Shown: positions 7,005 through 16,308, counted from the first letter of the stretch. The stretch is DNA of 55,672 nucleotides from Sporosarcina beigongshangi (GCF_016820535.1 NZ_JADHDY010000021.1:1-55672), one strand, 5' to 3'. Numbers and translations: made by a program. Notes: a model not told the origin generated them from the letters alone.

Positions 7005-8678
7005 ATGCAGCGGCTAACGGAACAAACACCAACAAAGGGCACCCAGCGCAACAAGTGGGCCGGGCTCGGCGTCCTCGCGGCCGGGTTGTCCATGATTGTC
7101 ATCGACGGCACCATCGTGGGCGTCTCCCTGCCCACCATCATCGACGACCTCCACCTGGACCTGAACGAAGCCCAATGGGTCAACAGCCTGTACTCGGTGG
7201 TGCTGGCCGCGCTGCTGCTGACCAGCGGGCGGCTGGGCGACAGGTTCGGGCGCCGCAGGCTGTTCATGATCGGTGTGCTGCTTTTCATGGCGGGCAGCAT
7301 CTTCGCCGCGCTGTCCCAGGATGCCGCAGGTCTCATCCTCAGCCGCGTGCTGCAGGGCGTGGGCGGTGCGGCTGTTCTGCCCGCGACCCTCTCCAGCGTC
7401 AACTCCACCTTTTTTGGCAAGGACAGGACGACGGCGTTTGCCATCTGGGGCGCTGTCATCTCCGGAATGGCGGCGGTTGGCCCGCTCCTGGGCGGGTGGC
7501 TGACCTCAACCTTCGCCTGGCAATGGATCTTCATGGTCAACATCCCGCTGGGGCTGGCCGTCCTGGCGGGGGCCGTGCTGTGGGTGCCGGAGACGCGCTC
7601 CCCGAACGACGCCGCGGGGCTGGACGTCCTCGGCCTGCTGCTGAGTGCGGGCGGCTTCGGCCTGTTTGTCTTCGCCCTGATCGAGGGTCCGACGCTTGGC
7701 TGGTGGGGCGCAAAGGGCGCCCTGGAGCTGGGACCCGTGGGCTGGCCGGCCGACGCCGCCGTCTCCGCCGTGCCGCTGGCCCTGGCCGCCGGCATTGTGC
7801 TGCTTGTGGGCTTTGTGCTGTGGGAAAGGCGCCGGGCGCGCAGTGGGCGCTCCGCCATCCTGGACCTTTCCCTCTTCACCGTGCCCACCTTTTCGTGGGG
7901 GAATGCCGTGGCGGCCATGGTGGCCATCGGCGAGTTTGGCCTGCTGCTGGTCCTGCCGCTGTACCTCATCAACATCCTGGGGCTCGGCACGCTCAACGCG
8001 GGGTTCGTGCTGGCGGCCATGGCGCTGGGAGCCTTCTTCTCCGGCGCCTCCGCAAGGCACCTGGCTGCGCGGGTGGGACCGCCCAACGTCGTCATCATCG
8101 GGCTGGGGCTGGAGACGGCAGGCCTGCTGGCGCTGGGCTTGCTCATCACCTCCAGCGCTTCGGTCTGGCTGGTCGCTGCCCTGCTGGTCGTTTATGGGCT
8201 GGGCCTTGGCCTGGCGTCGGCACAGCTGACGGGCACAGTCCTGGCCGACATCCCGACGGCCGTTTCCGGCCAGGGATCGGCCACCCAAAGCACTGTCAGG
8301 CAGCTGGGCACTGCCCTGGGCTCGGCCATCATGGGAAGCGTGCTGGCCCACTACGCCTACTCCCAGGGCAGCGTGCTGCTGGGCTCGGTGCCCGGCATCT
8401 CCGCCGACAAGGTGAACGCCCTGGCCGGCCAGTTGCGTGATTCCGCCGGCGGGGTTGTGCCGCAGCTGGTCCGGTCCGGCACCCAAGGACCCCTGGGCGA
8501 CGCCGGTCCGGCGGCGGCAGGTGCCATGGCCGACGCGTTCGCCCAGGCAGTCAGTGTGTCCGTGCTGGCGGCGGCCATCTTCCTGTTCATCGGACTGGCG
8601 GGGTCCTTCTTCGTGGAGGCGGCGTCACGGAAGATTCACGCGTCCGAAGCAGCCGGTGCCGTGGCCGCCACCGATTAA
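7005..8678 (+). CDS. MFS multidrug exporter, DHA2 (14-helix, EmrB/QacA) type
   Basis: A 557-residue membrane transporter with about 14 hydrophobic segments. The MFS motif A after helix 2 reads GRLGDRFGRRRLF, and the DHA2-typical motif D1 near helix 1 appears as LSMIVIDGTIVGVSLPTI. Helix 5 carries the antiporter motif C-like GPLLGGWL. The protein probably exports lipophilic or cationic compounds using the proton gradient. It starts 166 bases after the SDR gene with no clear terminator between, so it may belong to the MarR regulon, though no ribosome site is obvious before the ATG at 7005. Confidence 0.9.
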   Translation: MQRLTEQTPTKGTQRNKWAGLGVLAAGLSMIVIDGTIVGVSLPTIIDDLHLDLNEAQWVNSLYSVVLAALLLTSGRLGDRFGRRRLFMIGVLLFMAGSIFAALSQDAAGLILSRVLQGVGGAAVLPATLSSVNSTFFGKDRTTAFAIWGAVISGMAAVGPLLGGWLTSTFAWQWIFMVNIPLGLAVLAGAVLWVPETRSPNDAAGLDVLGLLLSAGGFGLFVFALIEGPTLGWWGAKGALELGPVGWPADAAVSAVPLALAAGIVLLVGFVLWERRRARSGRSAILDLSLFTVPTFSWGNAVAAMVAIGEFGLLLVLPLYLINILGLGTLNAGFVLAAMALGAFFSGASARHLAARVGPPNVVIIGLGLETAGLLALGLLITSSASVWLVAALLVVYGLGLGLASAQLTGTVLADIPTAVSGQGSATQSTVRQLGTALGSAIMGSVLAHYAYSQGSVLLGSVPGISADKVNALAGQLRDSAGGVVPQLVRSGTQGPLGDAGPAAAGAMADAFAQAVSVSVLAAAIFLFIGLAGSFFVEAASRKIHASEAAGAVAATD

Positions 8679-8698
8679 GCCCCACCCCTCTGAGGCCG

Positions 8699-9034
8699 TC
8701 AGGATTTCAGAGCGGCCAGGGCGGAATCTGCCAGTTGTGGCCACTGCGCGGCGGAGGCCAGCGGTACGACAACCCAATCCCTGAATGGCCGACCCATGCC
8801 TGAGGGATCGAACAGCTCGGCACCGGGCAGCGCGAGCGCCTCGGCGTGGGCTGCGGATTCCCGGCCCAACTTGAACGCCACGCCGTCCCCGTGCAGGCAG
8901 CCGACAGCCTTGCTGCCAACCATCAGCGAGGTGGTGCCAAACATCTTGCCCACGGTGACGCCGGCCCCGGCAACATCGGCGGCGAGGGATTCGAAGGCTT
9001 CGGCAACGGCCGCGGACGGCACAAGTTTTTCCAT
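8699..9034 (-). CDS. TfoX N-terminal domain protein
   Basis: A 111-residue small protein with the TfoX N-terminal domain pattern: KMFGTTSLMVGSKAVGCLHGDGVAFKLG, with the typical MFG and later FDPSGMGRPFRDWVVVP. The domain is named after a competence regulator but occurs alone in many bacteria with unknown function. ATG 9034 is preferred; an in-frame GTG lies two codons upstream. It converges with the drug exporter gene and is separated by 65 bases from the end of the nitrite reductase gene, which reads in the same direction. Confidence 0.85.
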   Translation of the reverse strand: MEKLVPSAAVAEAFESLAADVAGAGVTVGKMFGTTSLMVGSKAVGCLHGDGVAFKLGRESAAHAEALALPGAELFDPSGMGRPFRDWVVVPLASAAQWPQLADSALAALKS

Positions 9035-9099
9035 GTGCACATCATCCCCGACCAGGCGCCCTGCGTCGACGGCACCGGCCCAGTTCCGGCGAAGAAGCG

Positions 9100-11790
9100 C
9101 TACTTCACCACGTGGAACACGCCCGCCGCGCCCCGCTCGGCGTCGACCATGATGTGCGAGACAAACGGGTAGTTGCCTGCTTCGGGGAAGGACAGCTCAA
9201 CGAATCCGCCCTGGGCCGGCGCCAGCGGCAGCACCTGGGCTCCGGCTGTGGGATCGGAGCCGTCCAGCATGAAGCGGCCCTCGCTCCAGGCCGTGTCGAA
9301 CTGGCCGCCGACCACGTGGAACGATGAAGCCCGGTTGGGCCCCGCGTCGAGCACCCAGATCCGCACCCGCTCCCCCGCCTTGGCCGGCAGCGGTGCGAAC
9401 TTGTACTGGTTCGCGTAGCCATTGAACACCACGGCATCCGGCTTCTCGGCCTGGATCTTGGCCAGGTCCGCCACCCCGCCCTGCGGCCCGGCGTAAATCT
9501 CCGACTGCACCAGCAGATACTCCTTGTCCACGGGCGCAAGGTTCGGCGGGTCAATGACGACCGCACCAAACATGCCGTTGGCGATATGTTGGCTCATGGG
9601 CATGGTGGAGCAGTGGTACATCCAGATTCCGGCGCGCGTGGCCGTAAAAGTGTAGGTCAACGACTCCCCCGGGTTGATGGTGCGCATGGGCGCATCCGGC
9701 GCCAGCGCCCCCGCATGGAAGTCGATCGAGTGCCCCAGCGAGCCGTCGTTGACCAGCGTGATCCTGAATTTGTCGCCCACCTTCCCGCGCAGTGTGGGTC
9801 CGGGCGCCGTGCCGTTGAACATCCACAGTTTTTGCGTGACCCCGGGCGCCACCTCCCGCTCCTCCTCGGCGACGGTCATGGTCAGCTCATGCACGGTCCC
9901 GGCCGGAGCCGGCGGCAGCACCGCACTGTGCGGGGTGAAGCCGGCCTCCGGCTCCTTCATGAAATCAAACACTGCCGCGGGCCCGTCCGTGGAGCCGTGG
10001 TCCATGCCGGCCATGCCGGGGTCAGCGGAGGGGTTCGCACCCGCCTCGGCGCCCTTCGCAGATGCGCCCGTGGCCACGATGCTGAATACCATGCCCTGCT
10101 GCCTGTGCCCCACCACCGAACACCAACCCGCCACGTCCTGGCCAATGACGCCCAGGTCCACGGTGGCCTTCTGGCCCGGGTACAGGCGCCCGGAATCCGC
10201 GCCGAACTCTGTCACGAGGTCGTGCACCATGTCATCCTCGTTGACCAGGTTGATGACCAGCCTGTTCCCGGCCGGCACCTCCACCTTGTCCGGATGGAAA
10301 CGCATGTTCTTCATGGTCATGTCCACGGTGGTGGTCTCGCCCGTGGCCACCACGCCGGTTTCGGCGGCTGCCAGGTTCACGCCCTTCAACGCGGTTGGGT
10401 CCGCCAGCACGCCCGCCACCACCACCAGTACGACGGCGGTGAGCCCGGCCGCTGCCATGCCCCACCTTTTGCGGGGTTCCGGGTCATGCGAAGCTGACGC
10501 GTTGCCGCTGCCCGCGGAAAACGCCGCGGTTGCGGCACGGCCTCCGGCAGCACCGGCCGCCGGCACCGTGGCGAACAGTGCCACACCAAGAAGCGGCAGG
10601 AACCAGGCCAGCCCCACCAGCACCAGGAATGTGGTCCCGACCCGCACGATGCTGGGCACCGGCAGCAGGGAAACGAGCAGCCCGGCGTTGACCAGGACCA
10701 CACGGAACCACGCCGCCTTGTCCAGGACGGCGCTCCTGCGCTTCACCATGGCGGGCCCGCCGCCAAGCACCACCGGCACCAGGTAGCTCAGCGCACCGGC
10801 CAGCACCTGGGCCGCAAAACCGACGGCCAGCACGGGTGCCACCACTTCGATTCCATGGTGGAGTCCCTCCCAGCTCCCGGCCGTCAAGACCAAGACCATC
10901 AGCCACACCAGGGCCACGACCAGCCAGGCCAGGGCCGCGACGGCGGATAGCGGAGCAAAGGACACCGGGGGCTTGCTGCGCACGGCCGCGGCCAGTGGAC
11001 GGCAAATATATGCGACACCGGCTATATACACCGCCAGGCCCAAGACGCTCAGCACCATGGCACCGGAGGCCGCACCGCCGGCAATGGCCAGCACGCCCAC
11101 CAGCAGGGGGACCGCGCCGTGGCGCGCGACGGCTTCGGCGCCGTCAGCCACCCGCGTGCGCAGCATGGTTGGCAGCAGCGTCATCAAGGTGCCCAGCACG
11201 CTCAGGCCCACAAACCCCAGTACATTCACGCTCATGTGCACCAGCAGCAGCCGGGCGTGCAGTTCGCCGCCCGGCCCGGCAGCCAGCGCAGCTCCCACCC
11301 CGGCACCCACCGGCAACAGCAGGCAGGCTGCCACGTAGTACCAAACCGTCGGCCCAAAGCGGGAGGGCAGGGCCGTGACAGCACGCAGCCCCAGAACCAC
11401 GGCATGCCAGGCAACGGCCAGCCCCACCCCGATGCTGCCCAGCAGCGTCAGCAGCCAAACACCGGAGACCATTCCGGCCACAACCGTCACAACCGCCGCG
11501 TTGAGCAGAACCAGCCGGGCAGCCATGAGCCGGCCATCCGGCGTCGGCCCCCTCAGCAACGCCTGCGCAAAGTGCCAGCTCCACACAAGGATGGAGTTGG
11601 CCACTGCGCCAAGCAGCAGCAAATGCACCATGAGCCAGCCGGACACGGGGATGTTCCGGTGAAACAGCACCACGGCGACCAGTGCCACGAGCCACACCAC
11701 GGCGGGGGCATTGGCGCGCAGATGCCAGCCGGAGCGGTTCATGGCCGACTTGCCGGCGGGCGCGGGCTGGGGTGCTGAGCCGATTTTCAC
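9100..11790 (-). CDS. nirK: Copper nitrite reductase (NirK type) fused to a 12-helix membrane domain and an extra cupredoxin
   Basis: An 896-residue fusion. Residues ~28-430 form about 12 hydrophobic helices with conserved histidines, of NnrS-like appearance (for example VHMSVNVLGFVGLSVLGTL). A further helix (~460-480) precedes a cupredoxin with type 1 copper ligands His523, Cys557, His562 and Met567. The C-terminal NirK part has type 1 ligands His687, Cys727, His735 and Met740, type 2 ligands His692, His726 and His879, and the catalytic pair Asp690 and His825 (FHVVGGQFD). It should reduce nitrite to NO on the outer face of the membrane, with the cupredoxin relaying electrons. The GTG start at 11790 overlaps the preceding stop by 4 bases. 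'Multicopper oxidase' would be the generic alternative. Confidence 0.88.
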   Translation of the reverse strand: MKIGSAPQPAPAGKSAMNRSGWHLRANAPAVVWLVALVAVVLFHRNIPVSGWLMVHLLLLGAVANSILVWSWHFAQALLRGPTPDGRLMAARLVLLNAAVVTVVAGMVSGVWLLTLLGSIGVGLAVAWHAVVLGLRAVTALPSRFGPTVWYYVAACLLLPVGAGVGAALAAGPGGELHARLLLVHMSVNVLGFVGLSVLGTLMTLLPTMLRTRVADGAEAVARHGAVPLLVGVLAIAGGAASGAMVLSVLGLAVYIAGVAYICRPLAAAVRSKPPVSFAPLSAVAALAWLVVALVWLMVLVLTAGSWEGLHHGIEVVAPVLAVGFAAQVLAGALSYLVPVVLGGGPAMVKRRSAVLDKAAWFRVVLVNAGLLVSLLPVPSIVRVGTTFLVLVGLAWFLPLLGVALFATVPAAGAAGGRAATAAFSAGSGNASASHDPEPRKRWGMAAAGLTAVVLVVVAGVLADPTALKGVNLAAAETGVVATGETTTVDMTMKNMRFHPDKVEVPAGNRLVINLVNEDDMVHDLVTEFGADSGRLYPGQKATVDLGVIGQDVAGWCSVVGHRQQGMVFSIVATGASAKGAEAGANPSADPGMAGMDHGSTDGPAAVFDFMKEPEAGFTPHSAVLPPAPAGTVHELTMTVAEEEREVAPGVTQKLWMFNGTAPGPTLRGKVGDKFRITLVNDGSLGHSIDFHAGALAPDAPMRTINPGESLTYTFTATRAGIWMYHCSTMPMSQHIANGMFGAVVIDPPNLAPVDKEYLLVQSEIYAGPQGGVADLAKIQAEKPDAVVFNGYANQYKFAPLPAKAGERVRIWVLDAGPNRASSFHVVGGQFDTAWSEGRFMLDGSDPTAGAQVLPLAPAQGGFVELSFPEAGNYPFVSHIMVDAERGAAGVFHVVK

Positions 11791-12914
11791 GCTGGATCTT
11801 TCTGGGCATGGGTGGCCTGCCGGACCGCCATGGCGGCGAACAGCAGAATGGCAATGACGTTCAGCACGCCACCTGCAACCCAGGCGCCGTGGATGCCGGC
11901 GGCGTCCCCTAGGCCAATCCGCACCGCGAGGGACAGGTGGAGCAGCACGGCCGGCGCCCAGAACCCGGAGGTGTATGGCAGCGGCTTGCGCAGCACGGCG
12001 GGCAGGATGACCGGTGCGTGGGCCATGATCATGGAGATCGTGAAGCCCAGGAACACGGCGTGGATGGCGACGTCGTAGGCGCTGCCCGTCAACGGGCCCT
12101 GGTGCACGGCCAGCACAACGCCGGCAACCGCCAACCAGCCGTAGCCCGCCAGCAGGCACGCGGCTATGTAGCGCGGGAGGCCCTGGGAGCGGATGGTTTT
12201 GCGGGCGGCGTCGTAGACCACGAGCCAGGCAACGAGTGCCAGGAGCACCATGCCGAACAGGGGGTAGCCGGCTGCGGGCCAGAGGAGTGTGGCCAGGGTG
12301 GTGCTGAGGAGCGCCAAGCCCGCGGCCAGCAGAAGCGGCTCCGCTGCCGGGCTGGCGATGCCGATGCGGGCCAGTTCCAGCCGTTCGCCGGCGATGGTCA
12401 GGACCACAAATGCCACCAGGAACGGCAGCAGGATGGGGATGCCGGGAATGCGCAACCACAGGGCAGCGGCCGCCACCGCGGCAACTGCGCCGAGGATTTG
12501 GATGAGGACCACGTTGTCGTACTGGCGGCGCCACAGCGGGATGTAGACCAGGGTCATGGCGATGGTTCCGGCCAGCAGGACAGTCTTGCCGATCCTGAGG
12601 TCAAGGGGCGAGATCAGCAGGAGGCCGGCGATCCCCAGCAGTGCCGGGGATGTGTAGCCCCAGGCCTTATTTAGGGCCACGGAGCGTTCCAGTGCGATCA
12701 CCGTGCCCACAAAACTGAGGACCAGGAGCATCCCGTGGACCTGGGGGAAACGGTCGATTTTCAGCGGTGCGTCGGCTCCCAGCAACTGCAGTCCGGCGTT
12801 CAGCCCCACCAGAAGTGCGGCGCCCGCGGGAAGCAGGAAGAGCATGCGGAAAGCCGGCTTGCGGAGGAACGGGACCTTCCGGCGGGGCTTGTGGCGCTGC
12901 TCCGTGGCGGTCAC
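11787..12914 (-). CDS. NnrS-like multi-pass membrane protein
   Basis: A 375-residue protein with about 11-12 transmembrane helices. Conserved histidines lie in RFPQVHGMLLVLSF (about residue 60), IHAVFLGFTISMIMAHAPVILP (about 281-301) and LLHLSLAVRIGLG (about 320). This pattern resembles NnrS, a heme- and copper-containing membrane protein of nitrite- and NO-handling loci; the call rests on the pattern and on the neighbour NirK. It begins at GTG 12914, overlapping the regulator's stop by 4 bases, and its own stop overlaps the NirK start by 4 bases, so the three products are probably made in a fixed ratio. A role in NO tolerance or electron supply is inference. Confidence 0.75.
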   Translation of the reverse strand: MTATEQRHKPRRKVPFLRKPAFRMLFLLPAGAALLVGLNAGLQLLGADAPLKIDRFPQVHGMLLVLSFVGTVIALERSVALNKAWGYTSPALLGIAGLLLISPLDLRIGKTVLLAGTIAMTLVYIPLWRRQYDNVVLIQILGAVAAVAAAALWLRIPGIPILLPFLVAFVVLTIAGERLELARIGIASPAAEPLLLAAGLALLSTTLATLLWPAAGYPLFGMVLLALVAWLVVYDAARKTIRSQGLPRYIAACLLAGYGWLAVAGVVLAVHQGPLTGSAYDVAIHAVFLGFTISMIMAHAPVILPAVLRKPLPYTSGFWAPAVLLHLSLAVRIGLGDAAGIHGAWVAGGVLNVIAILLFAAMAVRQATHAQKDPA

Positions 12915-13732
12915 GCCGTGGCCGTGCCGCTCGCACCGGATCCGGCGGCGGGCAGGGATCCGGCAGCCGGCAGGTGCAGCGTGCAGAATCCGGGGCCGGC
13001 AAACGGCAACAGCTGCACGCCACTGTCCGGAAGGCCGCTGTCAGCCAGCAGTTCCTTGGCCAAGCCAAGGTGCACGGCGCATACCACCTCGGGATTCTCG
13101 CGGGCGGCCTCCACAATGGGGCAGGTGGTCAGTGTCAGCTCCGTGGCGTCCCGATTTCCCTGCACGCCAAACCCGGCCTGGCCCAGCGCCGTGACCACAC
13201 GGGCCCGCGCGGCCCTGGCAGCCGTGGGAGAAGATGCGGCGCCCACAGCTGTTGCGGTGCCGCGGCCGGTGCCGCCGGACTCCGAGTCGGGTCCGCCGAC
13301 AACCGTGCCCCCAGCCGTTTTGCCGCTGCCGGGGAGGGCCCGAGCCCAGGTGCGGCCGGCGTCCTCGCCCTCGGCGGCGGGATTGGAACTGGAGGCAGCA
13401 ATGTGCGTAGCGAGAGCCGCGGCCAGGGCGGCATAGCCCACGGGGCCGGCCGGAACCCCGGCAGCCTCGTACAGCCAAGCTGGCCTGCCCCTGCCCTCGC
13501 GGGGCGCAGAAGTTTTGGTGGCGTGGCCGTCCGTGACCAGTGACTCCAGGTGTTCCCTCACGGTGTTGGCGTGCTGTCCGGTGCGCGCCGCGAGCTGTTC
13601 CACGCTGAGCGTGCCCGGAATTTCGCGGAGATAGGCGAGGACGGCGGCACGGGCCTTGGAAATGGGTGCGACTGGCTCGACGCGGCTCGGCTTGGGTCCC
13701 TGGGGCAACGATGTGACGCTTTTATTTTCCAC
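12911..13732 (-). CDS. HTH regulator with three conserved-looking cysteines (SufR/ArsR-like)
   Basis: A 273-residue regulator. Residues ~25-90 form a winged helix (TLSVEQLAARTGQHANTVREHLESLV, then a wing with REGRGRPAWLYE). A Gly/Ser/Thr-rich spacer (~115-170) is followed by a C-terminal part with Cys204, Cys218 and Cys250. This is the layout of SufR-type repressors, whose C-terminal cysteines hold an iron-sulfur cluster. In this nitrite/NO locus the cluster could sense NO or redox state (inference). The start is GTG 13732 (Met-Glu-Asn-Lys). It is the first gene of the regulator-NnrS-NirK operon and is divergent from the DUF2249 gene, so it can control both directions. Confidence 0.82.
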   Translation of the reverse strand: MENKSVTSLPQGPKPSRVEPVAPISKARAAVLAYLREIPGTLSVEQLAARTGQHANTVREHLESLVTDGHATKTSAPREGRGRPAWLYEAAGVPAGPVGYAALAAALATHIAASSSNPAAEGEDAGRTWARALPGSGKTAGGTVVGGPDSESGGTGRGTATAVGAASSPTAARAARARVVTALGQAGFGVQGNRDATELTLTTCPIVEAARENPEVVCAVHLGLAKELLADSGLPDSGVQLLPFAGPGFCTLHLPAAGSLPAAGSGASGTATA

Positions 13733-13807
13733 GGAATTAAGTGTAGTAATATATTCGCAGAATCTCCATTCCCATCGAGATCGTGGCCCTTCGAAAGGTT
13801 CCCAACC
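13733..13807. promoter_or_regulatory. Divergent promoter region of the nitrite/NO locus
   Basis: Only 75 bases separate two divergent starts, and they are clearly AT-rich compared with the surroundings. TAATATATTC (13745-13755 region) offers -10-like sequence for both strands, and ATTC-GCA-GAAT forms a small dyad. The plus-strand ribosome site GAAAGG lies just before ATG 13808. Any operator of the Cys-containing regulator should be here; no longer palindrome is visible. Confidence 0.55.
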
Positions 13808-14581
13808 ATGAACAACCTTGTTCTTGCCTCTTCACCCACTGAAGCCGCTTCCCTCGAGGAAGCCCGGACCCGCCTGGCCGAAGCCGCGGGAACCTTGGGC
13901 ACCCTCGCCAACAACCTCACGGCAACCGCCGGCAATCCGGCGGCTGCCGAACTTGCCCAGGCAGATCAGGGTGCACTGGTTGAATTCGCCGAAAAGGAGC
14001 TCATTCCGGTCTCGGCGGCACTGGCAGGGGCGTTCCCCGCAGCCGGGGCCACAGCGGAGTCCCGCCTGCTCTCCACCATCGCCAACGCACACGCCGAGCG
14101 CATCGCCAGCACGGCCAAGTCGCTTGAAACCCAGGAAGCCCCCATCCACATGGTGCAGGCAGGCGGCCGCCTCCTGGAAGCCGCAACGGCCTTCATCACC
14201 CAGGCCAGCGAATGGATCCTGCCCGCCCTGGCGCAAAACACGGCCGTCTCACTGTCCACACTGCTGCCCAAGCCGGCCGCAGCGGCCGGGGGAACGGACA
14301 GCGAAGGCAAGGCTCCGGCGTCGGGCGGGTGCGCCTGCGGCGGACACGACGAACCCGGCCTGGCCGAACTCGACACCCGCGTCATCCCGCACGCCATCCG
14401 CCACGCCACCATTTTCGGCGCGCTGGAGGGGCTGAACACCGGCAAGGGCATCCTGCTGGTGGCCAACCACAACCCGCTGCCGCTGCTGGCCCAGCTGGAA
14501 CAGCGCTCCCCCGGAAAGTTCGAGGTCTCCTACGTGGAGGACGGTCCGGAGCTGTGGAAGCTGAGCATGGTCCGCAACTAG
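13808..14581 (+). CDS. DUF2249 protein with a helical N-terminal domain
   Basis: A 257-residue protein. The C-terminal ~75 residues (from LDTRVIPHAIRHATIFGAL) are a DUF2249 domain, including NPLPLLAQLEQRSPGKFEVSYVEDGPELWKL. Just before it is a Cys175-x-Cys177-Gly-Gly-His motif that could bind metal. The N-terminal ~150 residues are helical and have the spacing of a hemerythrin-like four-helix domain, but most iron-binding histidines are missing. DUF2249 proteins often occur in nitrogen-oxide loci; the function is unknown. It is transcribed divergently from the nitrite reductase operon. ATG 13808 follows GAAAGG. Confidence 0.8.
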   Translation: MNNLVLASSPTEAASLEEARTRLAEAAGTLGTLANNLTATAGNPAAAELAQADQGALVEFAEKELIPVSAALAGAFPAAGATAESRLLSTIANAHAERIASTAKSLETQEAPIHMVQAGGRLLEAATAFITQASEWILPALAQNTAVSLSTLLPKPAAAAGGTDSEGKAPASGGCACGGHDEPGLAELDTRVIPHAIRHATIFGALEGLNTGKGILLVANHNPLPLLAQLEQRSPGKFEVSYVEDGPELWKLSMVRN

Positions 14582-14603
14582 TCCCTCCGGCCTGGAAACA
14601 CAG

Positions 14604-14671
14604 AAAGGACGGCGATTGCGGAAAAGGACTGTGGGAGACCACCGTCTTTTTCTGCAACCGCCGCCCTTTTT
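14604..14671. terminator. Long imperfect palindrome, bidirectional terminator, copy A of a repeated element
   Basis: A 22-base arm (14604-14625) pairs, with a few mismatches, with 14648-14669, and the stem continues inward through ACTGTGG and CCACCGT around a GAGA loop. TTTTT follows on the plus strand. It lies between the convergent DUF2249 and DUF3151 genes. The arms share sequence (GACGGCGGTTGCAGAA type) with the palindrome at 53661-53727. Confidence 0.85.
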
Positions 14672-14683
14672 GGCGGATGAACG

Positions 14684-15109
14684 TTAGAGCGCGTCCTCGA
14701 TAGCGGCCGTGGCAGCCGGATCGGAGTCGTTCAGGAACGTGGTGATCCGTGCGGCCTCGTCCGCCTCGCCGATCGCGCCTGCGGCCCGTCCCAGCGCGTA
14801 GAGTGCGCGCAGGAATCCGCGGTTGCCCTCGTGCGAGTACGGGACCGGGCCGGTGCCGCGCCATCCATTGCGGCGGAGCGAATCCAGGCCGCGGTGGTAG
14901 CCGGTGCGGGCGTAGGCGTAGGAATCGATGGTGCGACCCTCGGCAAACGCCTCGTCGGCGAGGATGGCCCACAACAGCGAGGACGTCGGGTTCGCGGCGG
15001 CCAGGTCGAGCGCCTCATCCCCGGCGTCCAGTCGGGCCTGCACTTCCTCCTCGGCCGGGAGCAGCGTGGGCTCCGGGCCGAGGAGGTTCTTGCGGAATTC
15101 GTCAGACAT
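14684..15109 (-). CDS. DUF3151 protein
   Basis: A 141-residue protein of the actinobacterial DUF3151 family. Visible family features are the N-terminal LLGPEPTLLP motif (residues 9-18) and a helical, TPR-like body with SYAYARTGYHRGLDSLRRNGWRG. The function is unknown. Its ATG at 15109 starts on the base after the fba stop codon, so it is translated with the aldolase; the pairing of fba with a DUF3151 gene is common in actinobacteria as far as I recall. It ends at the long palindromic terminator. Confidence 0.92.
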   Translation of the reverse strand: MSDEFRKNLLGPEPTLLPAEEEVQARLDAGDEALDLAAANPTSSLLWAILADEAFAEGRTIDSYAYARTGYHRGLDSLRRNGWRGTGPVPYSHEGNRGFLRALYALGRAAGAIGEADEAARITTFLNDSDPAATAAIEDAL

Positions 15110-16132
<1,023 letters not shown>

Positions 16133-16272
16133 TAAAAGCTCCTCTGGGCTGAACGGTACAAAGAGTCTGGCTACAGGCCAGCTCCCGCATGGCTACCTCC
16201 ATCTTAGCGAGTGCGCCCAAAGTCTTGAAGAAGATGAAGTTCCCGCCCAGCCTTTGGACATTTCCATGCACG

Positions 16273-16308
16273 ACGGCGGGCCCCGCCTTGGGTGCCGGGG
16301 CCCACCGT
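16273..16308 (-). terminator. Hairpin downstream of the TrmH-family gene
   Basis: ACGG-C-GGGCCCCG (16273-16285) pairs with CGGGGCCC-A-CCGT (16296-16308) around a 10-base loop. It lies downstream of the minus-strand methylase gene and upstream of the fba start. No U-run follows, so its termination activity is uncertain. Confidence 0.5.

Noticed and set aside
9100-9569. Separate small gene inside the NirK coding region in another frame
   Set aside because: The overlapping frames are Arg/Ser/Pro-rich translations typical of shadow frames, while all NirK copper ligands lie in the main frame.
11791-12534. Upstream extension of the NirK reading frame to 1144 codons
   Set aside because: The extension overlaps the NnrS-like gene completely, and GTG 11790 with a 4-base overlap is a better start.
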